DNA from: Colletotrichum lupini
Lineage: Eukaryota > Ascomycota > Sordariomycetes > Glomerellales > Glomerellaceae
NCBI RefSeq assembly: GCF_023278565.1
Contig: NC_064677.1
Coordinates: 3,038,001 to 3,102,000 of the forward strand
DNA: 64,000 bases
Reading direction: 5' to 3'
The position numbers and the translations under genes are program-made. This document shows, piece after piece, positions 23,940 through 37,509 of this stretch. Below the pieces are notes generated by a model, which saw nothing but the letters and a program-made list of their open reading frames with translations, searched no databases and had not been told where the DNA came from. How positions within the stretch are numbered: the stretch's first letter is position 1; every line of letters starts with the position of its first letter.

Positions 23940-24950
23940 CTAAAGAACCTCTAGTACTATATACTCTTCGTCTTTTATACTAACGAGCTTTAGAGATTCC
24001 TCCTAAAGCCTCCCCTTATTGTCTACGTTATATATATAAGCTATACAATACTAGCCCTTAAAAAAACTATAACCCTTAACCTTAGCTACTACTTTAGTAT
24101 AGTTAGCAAAGTAAATCCCTTTATAATAAGCCTATTCCTTTTTAATTATAGCCTAAACTATAGTCGTAGCTCCTTATTTAGTAGTTTTAAAAGCCCTCTA
24201 GACTCTTAAATTATTTATTATAATATCTAGCTAGGCTTTAAAAATATCTTTAAAAATAAAAATATTAATAATACCGGGGTATAGGCTTATTATATAAAGG
24301 CCCCGGTTATTATAGTAACGCTTAATCTCGTTAGTTATATAAATATTCATAATCTTAAACTAGCTATATACTAGATTTAGTTTATTACCCCCTTTTTAAA
24401 AGTTATAGTTATATAATATATTAAAGCTATAAAATCTATATACTATAAAGGAGACGTTAATAATATATAAAGGGAATTCCGGAGCGGAGGTAGTAATAGA
24501 AGGAGATTTTAGAAAATAGAATAAGAGAAAATAGGATAGATAATTAGTACCGAAGTGCGCTTCGTACCTATCCTTAGTAAACTTAATAACTTATAAAGCT
24601 ACGATTTTAGTATTATTAATAAGGACGTTAAGTTAATTAGTCTTTATTAAAATAGCTTTTATAGTATTATAAACGGACTTAAAAGATCCTTAATCTATTT
24701 TAATAATTTCTATACGGGACGAATTTAAAAAGTTAATAAGGGCCGTCTTAGCCTTAGCTAAATTCTTAATAATAAGATATAAAGTTACTTTAGTAGCTAC
24801 GAAAATACGTATAATCTCGATACCAATTCTAAGTAAAATACTAATAATAAAAAAGACCTTCTTTTAAAGTTTTTTTTCAAGGCCTTCGTTTTTAATAATT
24901 TATATTATTATTAAATAAAAATCGCCCGGTCCGTTAAGGTTAGTATATAT
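23940..24950 (-). pseudogene. Short-chain dehydrogenase/reductase pseudogene, RIP-inactivated
   Basis: A single minus-strand frame of 1,011 nt (336 codons plus a terminal TAG) has no frameshift. It reads as a classical fungal SDR of the retinol-dehydrogenase-like type, usually about 320-340 residues. In order: N-terminal N-E-G-L-E-K-K-L; the cofactor loop (T-G-x-x-x-G-I-G position) at 24,816-24,853, where R-I-G-I-E survives; L-A-K-A-K-T-A-L; N-V-L-I-N-N-T-K at 24,606-24,617, altered from N-N-A-G; F-G-T-N-Y-L-S-Y-F; I-N-V-S; the catalytic Tyr and Lys both kept in Y-S-(stop)-F-K at 24,354-24,368; then N-E-I-K-R-Y-Y, L-Y-P-G-I-I and the W-E-E tail. The start codon is ATA at 24,948-24,950, a TG-to-TA change of ATG. 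Such enzymes reduce or oxidise small molecules with NAD(P)(H). The substrate is unknown. Confidence 0.92.
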
Positions 24951-24959
24951 TCTAGTATA

Positions 24960-26160
24960 ATATAATATCTTAAAAAAGCGATACTATTTAGTTAAAAAAA
25001 GGGCTATTCTCGTTCTATAAAGCTTAGCTTTTAAAAATAGGAAGTTACTATTATAGCTTTTTTTGAAAAGGATAAACGGATTTAAAAACTTTACTTCTTA
25101 AATAAGTAACGAAATATCTTAAAGAGCCGAGACTAAAATTAATAAAGCATAATTTTATAATATATTCTAAAAGTCTTTTATACTTACCGTATTAATATAA
25201 CGCTAATATTACGGTTAGCTAGCTAAGAATAGAGGGTTTACTAATAATTAGCTAAGGATTAGTACTATAAATAGTTCTTTATAATTAGCTATTTTTTAAT
25301 TAAATAAAAATAATAAGCTAAGGTATATCGTACTCTTTTTAATAGCGCCGTTATATTAGTAAAATATATCCGTTTATTACCGCTAAGTATAATATACTTC
25401 TTACTATTTTCTTTATTTACTCTTATTACCCCGCCTTATCCCTTTTTATTCTAACCCCTATCTTTTTTAATTACTACTTTTATTATAAAAGATTAACTTT
25501 TTATTTAGTTTAAAAAATATATATTCCTTAATCTATATTTTAGCGCCGTTCCCGGTTTCGTTTCTTTTATTACCCTTATTATATATTCTTAGTAAAGTCC
25601 CTAAGTACGTAGCTTTTTAAATCCCTACGTTCTAATTAAGTATATATATTTCTATCTTAACTCTAGGCCCAAAAGCGTATCTTATTATAAAATTAAATAC
25701 TTAGCTATTTAAAAATACTTTGTTTATATTATTAAACTATAGCCGGTCTATTACGCTAAATATCGTTACTAATCTTAAGTTTCTATACTTTATAATTATA
25801 TTATACCCCGCAAAATATAATACGGCGTACTACTTATAATAACTTATTATAATAGCTATTATCTAAGGTCTAGATCCGTTATTAACTAATAAAATAAGGC
25901 TACTAAGACATAACTAGCCTAGGAATAGTTATGCGCAGTTAGCTAAAGAGGTTTCGGTTTTAAAATAGTAATCGTTGACTTAATTAGAAATTCATCTATA
26001 AGTTACTAATTATAAACTAGGACTAAAAAAATAAAGCTAAAATAACGATATTTAATATTGTTACGTACTAGGACGTAGTTATTAATAACTAATAAGCCGA
26101 GTAAAATAAGTACAAAGCTTATAATAAGACTCCTAAGATTCTATTAGAAAAATAATTACT
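24960..26160. other. Spacer upstream of the SDR pseudogene
   Basis: This holds the presumed 5' flank of the SDR pseudogene and the dispersed repeat fragment at about 25,638-25,800. No promoter can be called in sequence this altered. The part from 25,850 to the LINE end shows nothing recognisable. Confidence 0.4.
25638..25800 (-). repeat. Dispersed repeat fragment, copy B
   Basis: This is the partner of 4,472-4,640 in the same orientation. The minus-strand translation starts F-S-V-I-D-R-L and aligns with copy A over about 50 codons. It lies between the SDR pseudogene and the 3' end of the LINE. The family is unknown. Confidence 0.6.
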
Positions 26161-26999
26161 ATAGAGTTATTATTATTAGTATTATTATTATTAATTTTAT
26201 TATATTTAACGCTATAGCGAAAGGACCGGAGCCCTTTTTATAAACCTCTTAAAAACTATAGGCCAAGCCTACCTATCTTACTTACTTTATAATACGTCGT
26301 TTTTTTATATCGTGCTCTAAATACTACGTAATAATTACTACGTATTATATTTATCCCCAGTTTTCGGTAATATCCTAATCTTATTTCTATTTATTTTATA
26401 ATAAATAGAGCTACCTTAAGCCCTAAATCCGCGTACTACGGCCTTCGTTTTTTATATTACTATTTCTTATACTAGCTCTATAGCTTTTTTTTTTAAGCTA
26501 TTTAATACCTGTTAGTATTATTATATAACCTATTTACGTTTATAATATTATTCTTTTTTAAACTAGCCGGTCCGTAACCTCGTTTTTTTTAATACCCTAG
26601 TATTTTAAAAACTAGTACGTCCGTATATTAATAATCCTAACTACTTCTTAGATTTTAAAAAAAGCCTCTTATAACGAGTTTAATATCTTATTATAAATAC
26701 CTTATATAACGCTAGTATTATCGATAAATATATAAATTAAATAACTATAATTAATAAATAGAGCTTTTTTAAGGCCGGCTCTCGCTTTTTTAACCTCGGT
26801 ATTAAATACTTTTATTAATCCGAGTTAGTTATACCCTAATACTATATATTTAAAGTCTTAGTAAATAATAAAACTATACCCTACGGCTCCGTTCGTTATC
26901 CTAAAGCTATTTAAAAAAACGACTAAATAGCTTTTTAATACTATTTCTAACTAAGCCTCGAAGGATTCTATAGCTTTTACTTTATTTTATATTACTATT

Positions 27000-28400
27000 T
27001 AATACTATAACCTTAGTAAGTATTATAATTAAAAAAACGCTAGTTTTTTATATATTAATAGGAGTTTAGCCGTCCGTTATAGTTTTATTTATTATTATAC
27101 TTATTAAGAGAGCTACGAGACTAAAGAATATTAGTAATTAATCTTTTATAATTAAACTATGGCCTATAAGCGGACGCTTTTTAAAATAATTTTAGTTAAT
27201 AATAAGCTAGTATTTTAAAAGAGGCGGCTAGTTAGCGTTATTTTCTAAATAAGTAAAATAGCCCTTATTACTACCGTAATAACGCTATTAATCTTTTATA
27301 TAAGCCCCTTTTAGCTTATATTAATAGGTCTTTTTTAAAGAGGCGGATTTATATTTACTTCTATTTAGCGTCTCGAGGCTAGCTTTATAATACTTATATA
27401 TTATATTTCGGTACTAAAGAGTAAAATAATAATACGTAAGAAACGACGGCTTTTTATATAATAGCCGCTAATAGTCCCCTTTTTATATTTATAAAGTACT
27501 TTAAATATTAAGTTACCCCCTTTATTATAACTACTTTTATATTAACGTAATATTAAAAACATAGTCTCTTATTAAACTAAATACTTAATTAGTATATAAG
27601 TTTAGTTAAGGCCTTAATTACTAAGTCTCCCGCCCTAATATTTAGCGGCGCTACTAGCTAGCCGTACTTCTTAATAAAATAAATAACCTTATACTTACTT
27701 AAGTTAAAAAAGACCTTATTCTCTAAGCTCTATTTAAGAATATTAGCTACGCCTTAGTTTAGTATTATAATATTATTCTCTAAAAAGGGGCTAATAATTA
27801 AAATAATAATATCGTTTACGTACTTAAATTATATATTAATATCGTTTTTAAATATTCTTATAATATAAAATAAAAAGATAATAAGAAATAGTAGTAACCC
27901 CTAAAGTAGCCCATATAATAAAAGAAAGTATTCTATTATACCTTTTTTTAATCGGACTTTAGTAGTGCGGTTATGATAAAAACTAAAGATTAGTCTAATT
28001 AAGCCGTATAACTATCCTTATTAACGTAGTCTAACAACGAGCTATATAAGCTATAATATCGAGGATAGTATATAGTTAATATAAAAACGAATTAAGGAAA
28101 AGATACTATAGGTATAAAATCTACGGTTTAACCTAGTTAAAATAAAGAAACGTACTTAAAGCTATTTATAGGAATATTTAAAGCTACTTAGTTATTAATT
28201 TATAAACCTAAAAAGACGGATTATAATACTATAAGATTAATACGTACTACGCTCTAGAGTTACGTAAGCTAGACTAGTTATTTAACGTGCGTTTATACTC
28301 TTATTATTATACTTAAACCCTATAAAGAAAATAAGAGGCTTAACTCTCTTCCCGAAATATTTATATTAGTTTACTACGTAGTACTTTAGAAAATATTAAC
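27000..28400 (-). pseudogene. LINE reverse transcriptase remnant
   Basis: The minus-strand frame reads V-V-R-L-R, G-L-I-R-L-I-F-S-F-Y-H-N-R-T-T-K-V-R-L (about 27,970-28,030), corresponding to the S-F-L-x-x-R-T-x-x-V segment of LINE RTs. It continues with G-L-L-(stop)-G-L-L-L-F-L (27,895-27,912 and beyond), the RIP form of G-L-P-Q-G-S-P-L-S-P-I-L. The catalytic motif is Y-V-N-D (27,811-27,822), from Y-V-D-D with the first Asp lost to a G-to-A change, followed by I-I-I-L-I-I-S. Motif order and spacing are those of LINE, not LTR, RTs. The N- and C-terminal limits are approximate. Confidence 0.9.
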
Positions 28401-31400
28401 GAGATATAAAGACCTCTTTTTATATAAAAGATTTATCGCACTACTTATATTATATTTTACATTATTAACTTAGGTATAAAACTAGCGTTACCCATAGCCC
28501 GAAAGTAGTATTAAGGTAAAAGGAGTATTATTAAACCTCCTCGTACTTAAAAAATCTCTCTTTAAAATTAGAGTTTTCCTAAACCTTTAGTATATACTAT
28601 AAGCTAAACTAATATAACGGCGTATCCGAGTTAGCCCGGGCTCTAGGATATTTACTATAGTACTAGACGCTACTAGAGTCGCTTTATAAATAAGCCAATT
28701 TCTTTTATAGCTTTTCTAGCTTTATTTTTATTTTCGTATTCTTTTTAGTTAGGTTACGAGAAATAGACTTAGCTATATTACTAAAAGCTTATAAGATTTA
28801 TTTATAACTCCGCTTCTTAAGCTTATATAAATTAAATACTTACGTAGTATATTTATAACTAGTTATAACTACGTATATCGAGACTAAGTTCGACTTCGCT
28901 TTTTTTTTATATTATAAAACGGGCAGTTTTCGTAAGCTCTTCGGACTATTATACTCGCTATTTATATTATTAAGCTAAGTAAGTTTATAAAACTACTTAT
29001 ATAAATACATATTATTAACTATTATAGCTTCTTATAACTAGCTAATATAAGCTTAAGTAATAGAGATAATAATTACTATAGGGCTAAGAGGGATCGAGAT
29101 ACTTTAGGCCGTAGCTAAATAATAATTAAAATTATAAGATCTCTTTATAGAATTAAGAACTCGGGTTCTCTAACTTTTAATTTTTTTTTTAAATCTACTA
29201 GTCTAAAGTTATATTTATTAAAGCCTTTTAAGTCGCCCTCTTTATGTTAAAATATACTTACTAACCTTATATCGATCGCATACTTAGGAATTTAATAAGT
29301 AGTCCTTTATTTAATTTAATTAACCTAGCGTATCTAAACCTTTTTACTAATTTTAAAGAGTTTTAATAGCGCACTAAGTAAGACTTTATTTATTTTTATA
29401 CTATATATATTATAATAATTACCTTTAGCCTCTTTTTAAACTATTAGTATATAATATATAGAACATAGGTTTTAATAAGATCATAGTTATTACGAAGTAT
29501 AATGTTTATTATATTATAGTTTGCGATAATATATATAATATACGCCGTGTTATTAAATACAAAGACAAAACCGCTAGCAAAGTAACTATTAAAAAATCGA
29601 TTATAGGTTTAATAATATAAATAGCGAATATTCTTACTAATTTACGTTATAGCCTAACATAGCGTCGTCTTTAAGTAGTTAAATAAGTAAGGGAACTTAA
29701 TAAAAGCTGCGCTTTAAATAACCTATAATCGGGTTTCTAACCTATAAAAAAGGCTTAATAAATACCTAACGTACAAAACGCAGCCCTTTTACTTATATAG
29801 GACTTTTGAATAGATTTACCGTAGCTAATATACTCTTAGAAAGTACTTAGTTTCCTTTGTCTATTTTTATATAATAAGGACGGCGAAGAAAATACGGTTA
29901 TTTTATTATACTTATTCTCATTATAACTTTCTCCTCTAAATCTTTAATATATTACGGTCTTTTTAGTCTTATACTAAAGCTACTATAGTCGTTTACTTAG
30001 TTAGTCTAGGTATTTAATAAATTAAACTAGGCTTACTTCGCTTCTATTCGTTTATTATAATTTTCTTTCCCCTTATAAGTATTATTATTACTTAATATAT
30101 AATAAGCGGTAGCCTAAGTTAGTTCTGAGTTTATATAGTATTTATATAGGTTTTTTAATTTCCGACGCGTCTCTTAATCTAATAGCGCTAATCCTTTTTA
30201 AATTCTTTTTTAATAAGCTTTATACGTACCTATAGTTACTAATATCTTAGTAATATTAAGACTTAACCCTCCCTAGCCTAGCTAAACTAGCTATTTGAGT
30301 AACGCTAGCCTTACTAAGTCCTAAGTATAAAAAAGAATATATTTTTAAATAAATACGATTCGGTACTATTTCTTAAAATCTTTTTTATATCTTAAGTTCT
30401 TTAAAAATAATAAAAGTATCTTCGGGATCGAGGTCCTTATCCCCGTTAGTTATAAATAGGCTAAGTAGTTAATAACTAAGTCTCTTATCTTCTACTTCTA
30501 TTATATAAGGATTAGAATTTATAACTCTAACTAAGGTAAGATCTCTTTTTTTAACTATTTTAATAATAATACTAACGGTAGGCTTGTTAAATAGAATAGT
30601 AAGACGGCGAATCCGATCTAGGCCTTAATAATAATTAGTACTCGACTAAGTCGATAATTACCGACGTTTTAAACTACAAATATCTACGTAATAAAAGTTA
30701 TTATAATAATATCTTTAGTTCTACTTACTAATATATATAACTAAAAAATATAAGTAATTAAAAACTAACGACTTTACCTAGGGCCCTAAATAACGAATTA
30801 TAAAGTAAAGTAATAAGTTTTTAATTAGAATAATTAAAATATATAACTTAAAAGAGTATAATAGCTAACTTATTTTCGTTAGCTACTCCCTATTTAGTAA
30901 GGCTTTTAATAAAAAACTCTTCCTTACCGAGTTTTTAAAAAACGCTTAGGTATTATTATTCTAAATTAAGCTACTTAATAAGTATACTTACTACTTTATA
31001 AAAAGTCTTAAATATTAGGACTAGGATAGGTACGTGGGCTATATATAGCCGTATATTAAAAGCGTTAAAGAAGTAATACTAACGTTCGTACCTTAGTAAA
31101 GTTAATAAAACTTATTTATATACTCTCGTAATTAGAATCGACCTATTATTAATTTAGTTTTAATATATTTTACTAAACATAGAGTTATTAATATAGCCTA
31201 TTCCTTAATATTACTAATTAGAATTTATAGGGGCTCTTTTTTATATAATAATACCAACTTCTCTTTTAACTAAATTAATAACTTTAATAAACTATAGATA
31301 TTTAAAAACAATTCTCTTAACTATATTAATATATAGTTCCTAATTAGATCCGTTCGTGCTTAGAAGTTTTTAGAAAATAAAACTTATTATTACTTAAAGA

Positions 31401-31830
31401 AAGATAGGATTTTAAAAAGTTCGGAGCTATTATTTCTTATTATAAGCGACGATAGTACGGTAGACTGGAAAAGTACTTAGAATTAGCAATACGGAGCTTT
31501 CTAAGAATACGGGGCTTAGATTAAATAAACGTTCTTTATAATATAAGAGGGTATATAAAAATAAGCTTTAAAAGAGGTATACTTTAGTTATATCTAAGAG
31601 TTTAATTATAAAGTACGAATTATATAAGTATTATTAATATTTCAAAAGAAGTTTAATATTTAATTTTGAATACTAATTAGGAGTTAGCTAAGAAATAAAG
31701 AATATAAATAGCTTAGATATTATACGTAGTTAGTAATAAAAAAAGATACTTTAGGGTTTTTTTTATAACTATATACGTGAGCTAAGTAAGAAATAAGATA
31801 TATCGAAAATTACTTTACTACTTTAGAAAT
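28400..31830 (-). pseudogene. LINE 5' part: endonuclease/ORF1 region remnant
   Basis: This should contain the endonuclease and ORF1, by position upstream of the RT. It aligns with 62,032-64,000 over its 5' 2 kb. In the better of the two copies (63,600-63,790) the frame reads L-K-N-A-S-E-I-K-K-L-I-K-I-L-Y, a coding-like helical segment. I could not find an endonuclease signature through the mutations, so the domain assignment is by position only. Confidence 0.5.
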
Positions 31831-31869
31831 AGAGATAAAGTTAGACTTAATATATTCGTAGTTTTGATT

Positions 31870-33760
31870 TAAAAAGGTTTAGGGACGTAAGGTATTATTA
31901 TTTTTAGTCGTATAGTAGTATAGGGTTAGAATTGCTAATCTAAAGGTTTATTTTATATTATATTGTAAGTTATATAATATATATATTATAAAGGCTATAT
32001 ATTATATAAGTGCTTTTTTAGAGCGAGATCGTTTTTATATATCGTAAACTATTTAACTAAATAATTATTATATTAGTGATTAAGAGCTAATTTTAGTAAA
32101 AGTCTTAAAAAGAGTTTAATTACTTTAAGAGAATAGTACGGCAATATATTATATATTACGGCCTATAGAGGTTTATCTTTTTTTTATTTTTTTAAAAAAA
32201 AAATTGGAAAAGAGGAAAACTAGTTATATTAGCGAGAAATCGGAGGAACTAAGTATTAACTAAAATAGATAAAAAGCCTATGAAATATACTTTACGGGGG
32301 CACGACTCGGTTAGCTCATAAGGGTTAAGGAATAGGGATTTAGTAAATAAAAAGATAATTACGAGGGTAACGAACTTATTATAGCATAATATAATTAATA
32401 AATAGTAGCGAGTAGGCTTTAATAAATCTAAATATATATATATATATAGTAAAGTTCGGCTTAATATAAAAAGGTCTAGACTAGTACCGCGTTTTTTTAA
32501 TTTATAATCTATAATATTCGTATTGTAATATTTTAGGGAGCCTTTTTATATAGTTAAACTATCCTCGTTAATTAACCTTTTGTTTTATAATAAGTAAATA
32601 TATACTACGACGTACGTTAAGGTCGACTATTTTATTAAGCCCCTAAATCTATAATTTTTATTATTATATTCTTTATTATTTAATATACCTTTAGTATATA
32701 AGAGCGGGTACCCCTTAGATTAGTTAAGGATTACTATATCTTTTAATAACTAAGGACGAACTTAGTTAGAGTAATTACGAAGTATATAGTCCGTAGTAAG
32801 TAAACGTCATAAAAAAAACTTCTCTCTAATTTAATATTTTTAATTAATAAGAGATATTAATATTCTCGTTATATAGCCCTAAGAATAGTAGTTAATATAT
32901 AGTATTTAGAGTATTAAAATAGTTATTATTAAGCTCTACGATAAGTAGTACGTTTTTTAATACTATATATCCTAATTAAATAATATATATTTTATATAGA
33001 GCTAGGTAAGTATATAAAAGTCGTTATTCCCTTTTTAAATAAGTAACGCTATTTAACTTAATAGTTTATTTTTTATTAACCTTTTTAAAAAGGATCGCCC
33101 GTATGTTTATTATTATAAGTGTTTTAATAAAAGCTAGGCCTAATTAACCCGTATATATAGCTAGGTCTACTATCTTCCCTCTTAGAAATCCGTATAAGGA
33201 TCCGGATCGGATTATAAGAAAGATTTTTAATAATACTTTTAACTCTAGCTAATATAACGAGGATAAATCGAGACCTATTCAAATACGATACGATTTAGTA
33301 CTTTAAAAATATTATACGAAAAGAGCCGGATAGCCTTAGTCCTAGTCCTTTGACGTTTATAAAGGGCATAGTAAATAATAAAATATAGAGTATTTATATT
33401 AAATAGCGTAAAAAGAGGTATTTATACTAGTTATAACGGTATTAAATTGCTTAGTACTTATTATTAGTATATATAACTTTTTGTAAATTACTAAGGTATT
33501 ATGAAAAAAGGTAGCAGTAAAGAAATATTAGTTAATATTAACGGTAGTAGTAGCTATAAGATTTAGTCTATTTATGAGAACATTAGCTTACTATTTATAC
33601 GTTATATATTTTAGGATAAAAAGACTATTATTTCGAAGGTCGAAAATCGGGGACTTTACTAAGATTAACGCTTATAATAATTAATATATATAAGAAAATA
33701 TTTTAAATACTTTAAATATAAGGATAAGTAATAAGGGTACGAAGTAATTAACGTTACTTA
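31870..33760. other. Decayed sequence, no identifiable gene
   Basis: Nothing could be named here. Around 31,940-32,400 the sequence keeps somewhat more TpG/CpA than its surroundings (for example attggaaaag, ggggcacgac), perhaps a lightly mutated patch, but no gene was found. Confidence 0.4.
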
Positions 33761-34230
33761 CTTAAGAGTTTTATAACTTAGATTACTAAGTACTTTTACC
33801 CTAACCCTACTTACTTAGTTTTAGGTATTAAATACGATTATTATAACTCTAATTTATAGTCATATAAATTTCTTTTATAATAAGTAAGTAAGTCTTAATA
33901 AACTTAGAATCGTATAAACTACCCTACGTATATAGCGGGCTTACGATTCAACTTCTATATAACGCCGCTATGCTAGAATTGCTTTAAATAGCTTTAATAC
34001 CTCGCCTTATTTATTAAATATATCCCGTATTTAGTTCCCCTTTATATTTTATAAGCCGGATCTATTAAAGAACCTAGTAAAAAAACCGGTAGATTTTAAA
34101 AAAACTCTTATTAAGGCGGTAAGTACGTATAGTAATAATTATTTAAATTTAGAAAACTTTTAATTAGTAGCTTAAAACTACTATTTTAGCTATTACTATA
34201 CCCTCTTTTTACGTTTTACTTAATAACTCT
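33730..34230 (+). pseudogene. Possible RIP-degraded coding remnant
   Basis: A plus-strand frame of about 160 codons has roughly ten stops, with a final 65-codon run holding one. Readable parts include R-R-Y-A-R-I-A-L-N, F-Y-K-P-D-L-L-K-N-L-V-K-K and V-D-F-K-K-T-L. No family was recognised. The low stop density of the second half is the only argument for coding origin. Confidence 0.3.
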
Positions 34231-34239
34231 ACCTCTAAC

Positions 34240-37200
34240 CTATTCTAATTAGGAATAGTATTACTTAACTATTTTTTTAATATACTTAGCTCGTTATTAC
34301 TAACTAATATAAACGTTAATGCGTAAGCTTCTATTTTAAAAATATTATATAAGTCGATTTTAAGTAGCTTAAGAAAAGAACCTTTTTTAGCCGCACTATT
34401 TATATTTATAATATTAATATTATTTATAAAAAATCCTTTATTATACCCTCGCTATTATAGTTAAGTAATACTAAATCTGTTTATTATTTATATTTTACTA
34501 AGTTATTAAGGGTTTTACTTATATTAGCGTCGTTTTATTAAATACTTAATATAGTATTATTAAAAATAGTAGCGCTATTATTATTAGCCTCGATTTTATA
34601 TAAAGTATTTATATCCTTATTTATAATTTCTTTTACTATTATATTTTTATATTTTATAGCATTAGGCGTTCCCTATATACTACTTTTAACTACCCTTACT
34701 TCGATTATATTACTAATCTCTACCGTACTTTAACTAAGCTCGAACGTTAATTCTTTTTATTAATAGCGGGTAGCTTATTATTAGTATTTAGTACTATATA
34801 TCTTTTTAATAAGTTCTATTAGTTAGTTCGGATATACGTTAGTTTAAGCCGTTTATATAAATAGTAAAAGGCTTTTATATTAAGACTTATAAAACGATTT
34901 ATATTAAAAATACTTTAGCCGTCCGGGACGTAAATAGTTCTATTTAATTAATTATAAGTTAGATTTAAATAAATAACGGCCGAGAATACTTATACTCTTT
35001 TACTTAGCTATACAGCTTTTTATTTCGTACTTACCCTATATTTTTAGACCTTCTTTTTAACCTTTTTATTATATATAAAAACGACCTTATCTAATAATAC
35101 GAGAGCTATAGTATTACGAGTTAAGTAATTTATAATCCGAATATAATTTAATATAGCTTACTACTTAAAAATAGTTATCAAAATAGAATTCTATTACCCT
35201 TAAGTATAATAATACGAAATAAAGGCTATTATAGACTTTATATTAAGCTTTAAAATAAGCTAATTCGATATTTTATAGTTCGTAAACTGTAGCTATTTAT
35301 TAATTCTAATTAACGTCTACTCTTTTTTAAATAGTTTAAATAGCTAAAAAGTAATATATTTTACTTACCCTTATAAAGCAATAAATTATTCTTAATTATT
35401 TAATTTTAATTAGCTAGCTTATATATAGACTTTAATTAAGAAAGTATTTAAGAGAGATAATATACTTTTAAGAATTGATATTAGTAACTATAAGATCTAA
35501 AACCTATTATTAAGTAGAGATATATTCTAAACGTTTTAAAGGTGCTCTAGCTAATAAAAATAACGATCTAATACTTCGACTTTACTTAATAATACGTAAT
35601 AGCTAGATTATATTATATTAAAAAAAGCTAAACATTAATAAGCCCCTAATTATACTATATAGCCGTATCTAACCCTAAAATCCGGTTAAAATAAATAAAA
35701 GAACCGTTATAATAATTCATTTTTAATCTTTTTATTAATTTTCTTTAGTAAAGTTATAAGCGGCAATACGTAAACTTTAAAACTACTATATTTAATAATA
35801 TCTAGGGCGTTTAGTAAGGATAATAAACTAGCTATACTTAGATTTATTTCATATATAAAATTAAAATTAATTTTAGGAGTTTAAATTTAATAATGAATTA
35901 ATTTTAAATACCTTAGGATATTTACGTAGTTATTAAGAAGTAACGTAGTACGATATAGAATCTCTATATATCGTCTCCTTATTAATTTACTCTTAGTATA
36001 TATATTTTATTTCAATAACTAGTATATATATAAGATAGTTTTATATCTAACTTTATATTTTTAAAAACTAATATACCCTATTTACTAACGAGCCTCGCGG
36101 ATAGTAAGAAAGTAAGAAAGAAAAAGAAAAATACTTTCTTAGTAACTAATTCTATATACGGTACTAAAGATTAGTTAATAGCTCTTAGTATAATTAATTC
36201 TATAACTAAGATAATTTAGAAATATTTACTCGATTTAAGAAGGAAGAGGCGGATTTAGCTTAAGGCGAGTATAATAAGTACCTTTTACTAAGATTTACTA
36301 GCTATATTACTTAGAATAGTTAAAAACTACTAAGTTTATGACAAAACGAGAAAGTAGAATGCTCTAGCTAGAGAATAACTCTAGCGGCGCCTATAAAGGA
36401 GATCTTTTTATACTATCTTAAAATACCTACGACGTATATATATTAAACTTTAGATAAGTTTATATAAACAATTTAAAGTTAGGTCGTAATCGGTTTTATT
36501 ATAAATAAGACCTCGAGTACTAGTAACTATCGTAATATTAAATAATTATATTACCTTATTAATAAAATACGTTAATATAAAATACGACTATTATTATTTT
36601 ATACTACCCAGCTTAATATAGTTAAATTAAATAATAAAGGCTCTTATATTAGGGCGAAAAATAGCTTATTAAACTCTTAGGATATAAAATCGGGCTATAT
36701 ATTAGCTAGTTAAAAAAAGGAGTAAACCTCGATAGTTAATACTCGCTATATTATTTTTAAAATAAGAGTTCTTAAAAATTAAGATTAATATATTAAATAA
36801 ATACGGTTATTACGAGATTAGTATTAATAAACTAAGTAGCTTAGCCTATTTTATAAAATAGTTAAGAATAATATAAATAGATATTTAAGTTTATAATACC
36901 CGAAATAAGAAGCGGTTTATAAAGTCGCTCGGCTTAGATCGATTCTATTTAGTAATATCTTATTATATAAGCTTATTATTATATAAGGTATATATTAGAA
37001 GTATTTAATATAGAAAACCTACTTATTTTACTTTATAATACTAAGTATTAGCTCTATAGGCTAGCTTTTATATTTATATTTCTTATACTTACCTAATTAT
37101 AATATACTTACGTTATAATAAGCGTATTTATTAAGATTATAACCCTAAGCGTAGAGTAAGGTTATTTATTTTAAAACGCCTTAGTCTTTTAAAAAGACTA

Positions 37201-37500
37201 GCTTAACGATAACCCTTAGGGGTAATAGTAATTTAATAATAAGTTTACTAGGATTATGTATAGACTAGCGAATATTAGTATTATTAAATCGTATTATAAC
37301 GGGTAAACCGAGTTCGTAAGGGGGTAGTTAAAAGTTTTAACGTTAGTACTAAATAGGGGTAAGTAGTCGAGGTAAATATATATAAAAACCCCGAAATTGT
37401 TAACATAAGATCTTAAGGAATAATTGTTAATACTTATATAGCAAAACGAAGTATCGTGGTAATAAAGAAATAGGTATTATTAATAATCTCGAGACGAACG
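34240..37500. other. Decayed sequence, no identifiable gene
   Basis: No terminal repeats, RNA genes or protein motifs could be recognised in this 3.3-kb stretch on either strand. Confidence 0.4.
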
Positions 37501-37509
37501 TATATTAAG

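Larger units (their letters stand above)
26165..31860 (-). mobile_element. LINE (non-LTR retrotransposon), near full length, RIP-dead
   Basis: This element of about 5.7 kb has its 3' end at 26,165, marked by a TTA/TAA microsatellite tail, and its 5' end near 31,860. The reverse transcriptase lies at about 27,700-28,300. The 5' 2 kb aligns with the plus-strand copy beginning at 62,032, with shared blocks at 31,836/62,032, about 31,330/62,490 and about 30,180/63,650. The 3' 250 bp aligns with 745-970. The right limit is uncertain because the copy at 62,032 is cut by a Gypsy insertion. An RT preceded by a long 5' part is the usual ascomycete LINE layout (Tad1-like or related), but the clade was not established. 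Confidence 0.85.
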
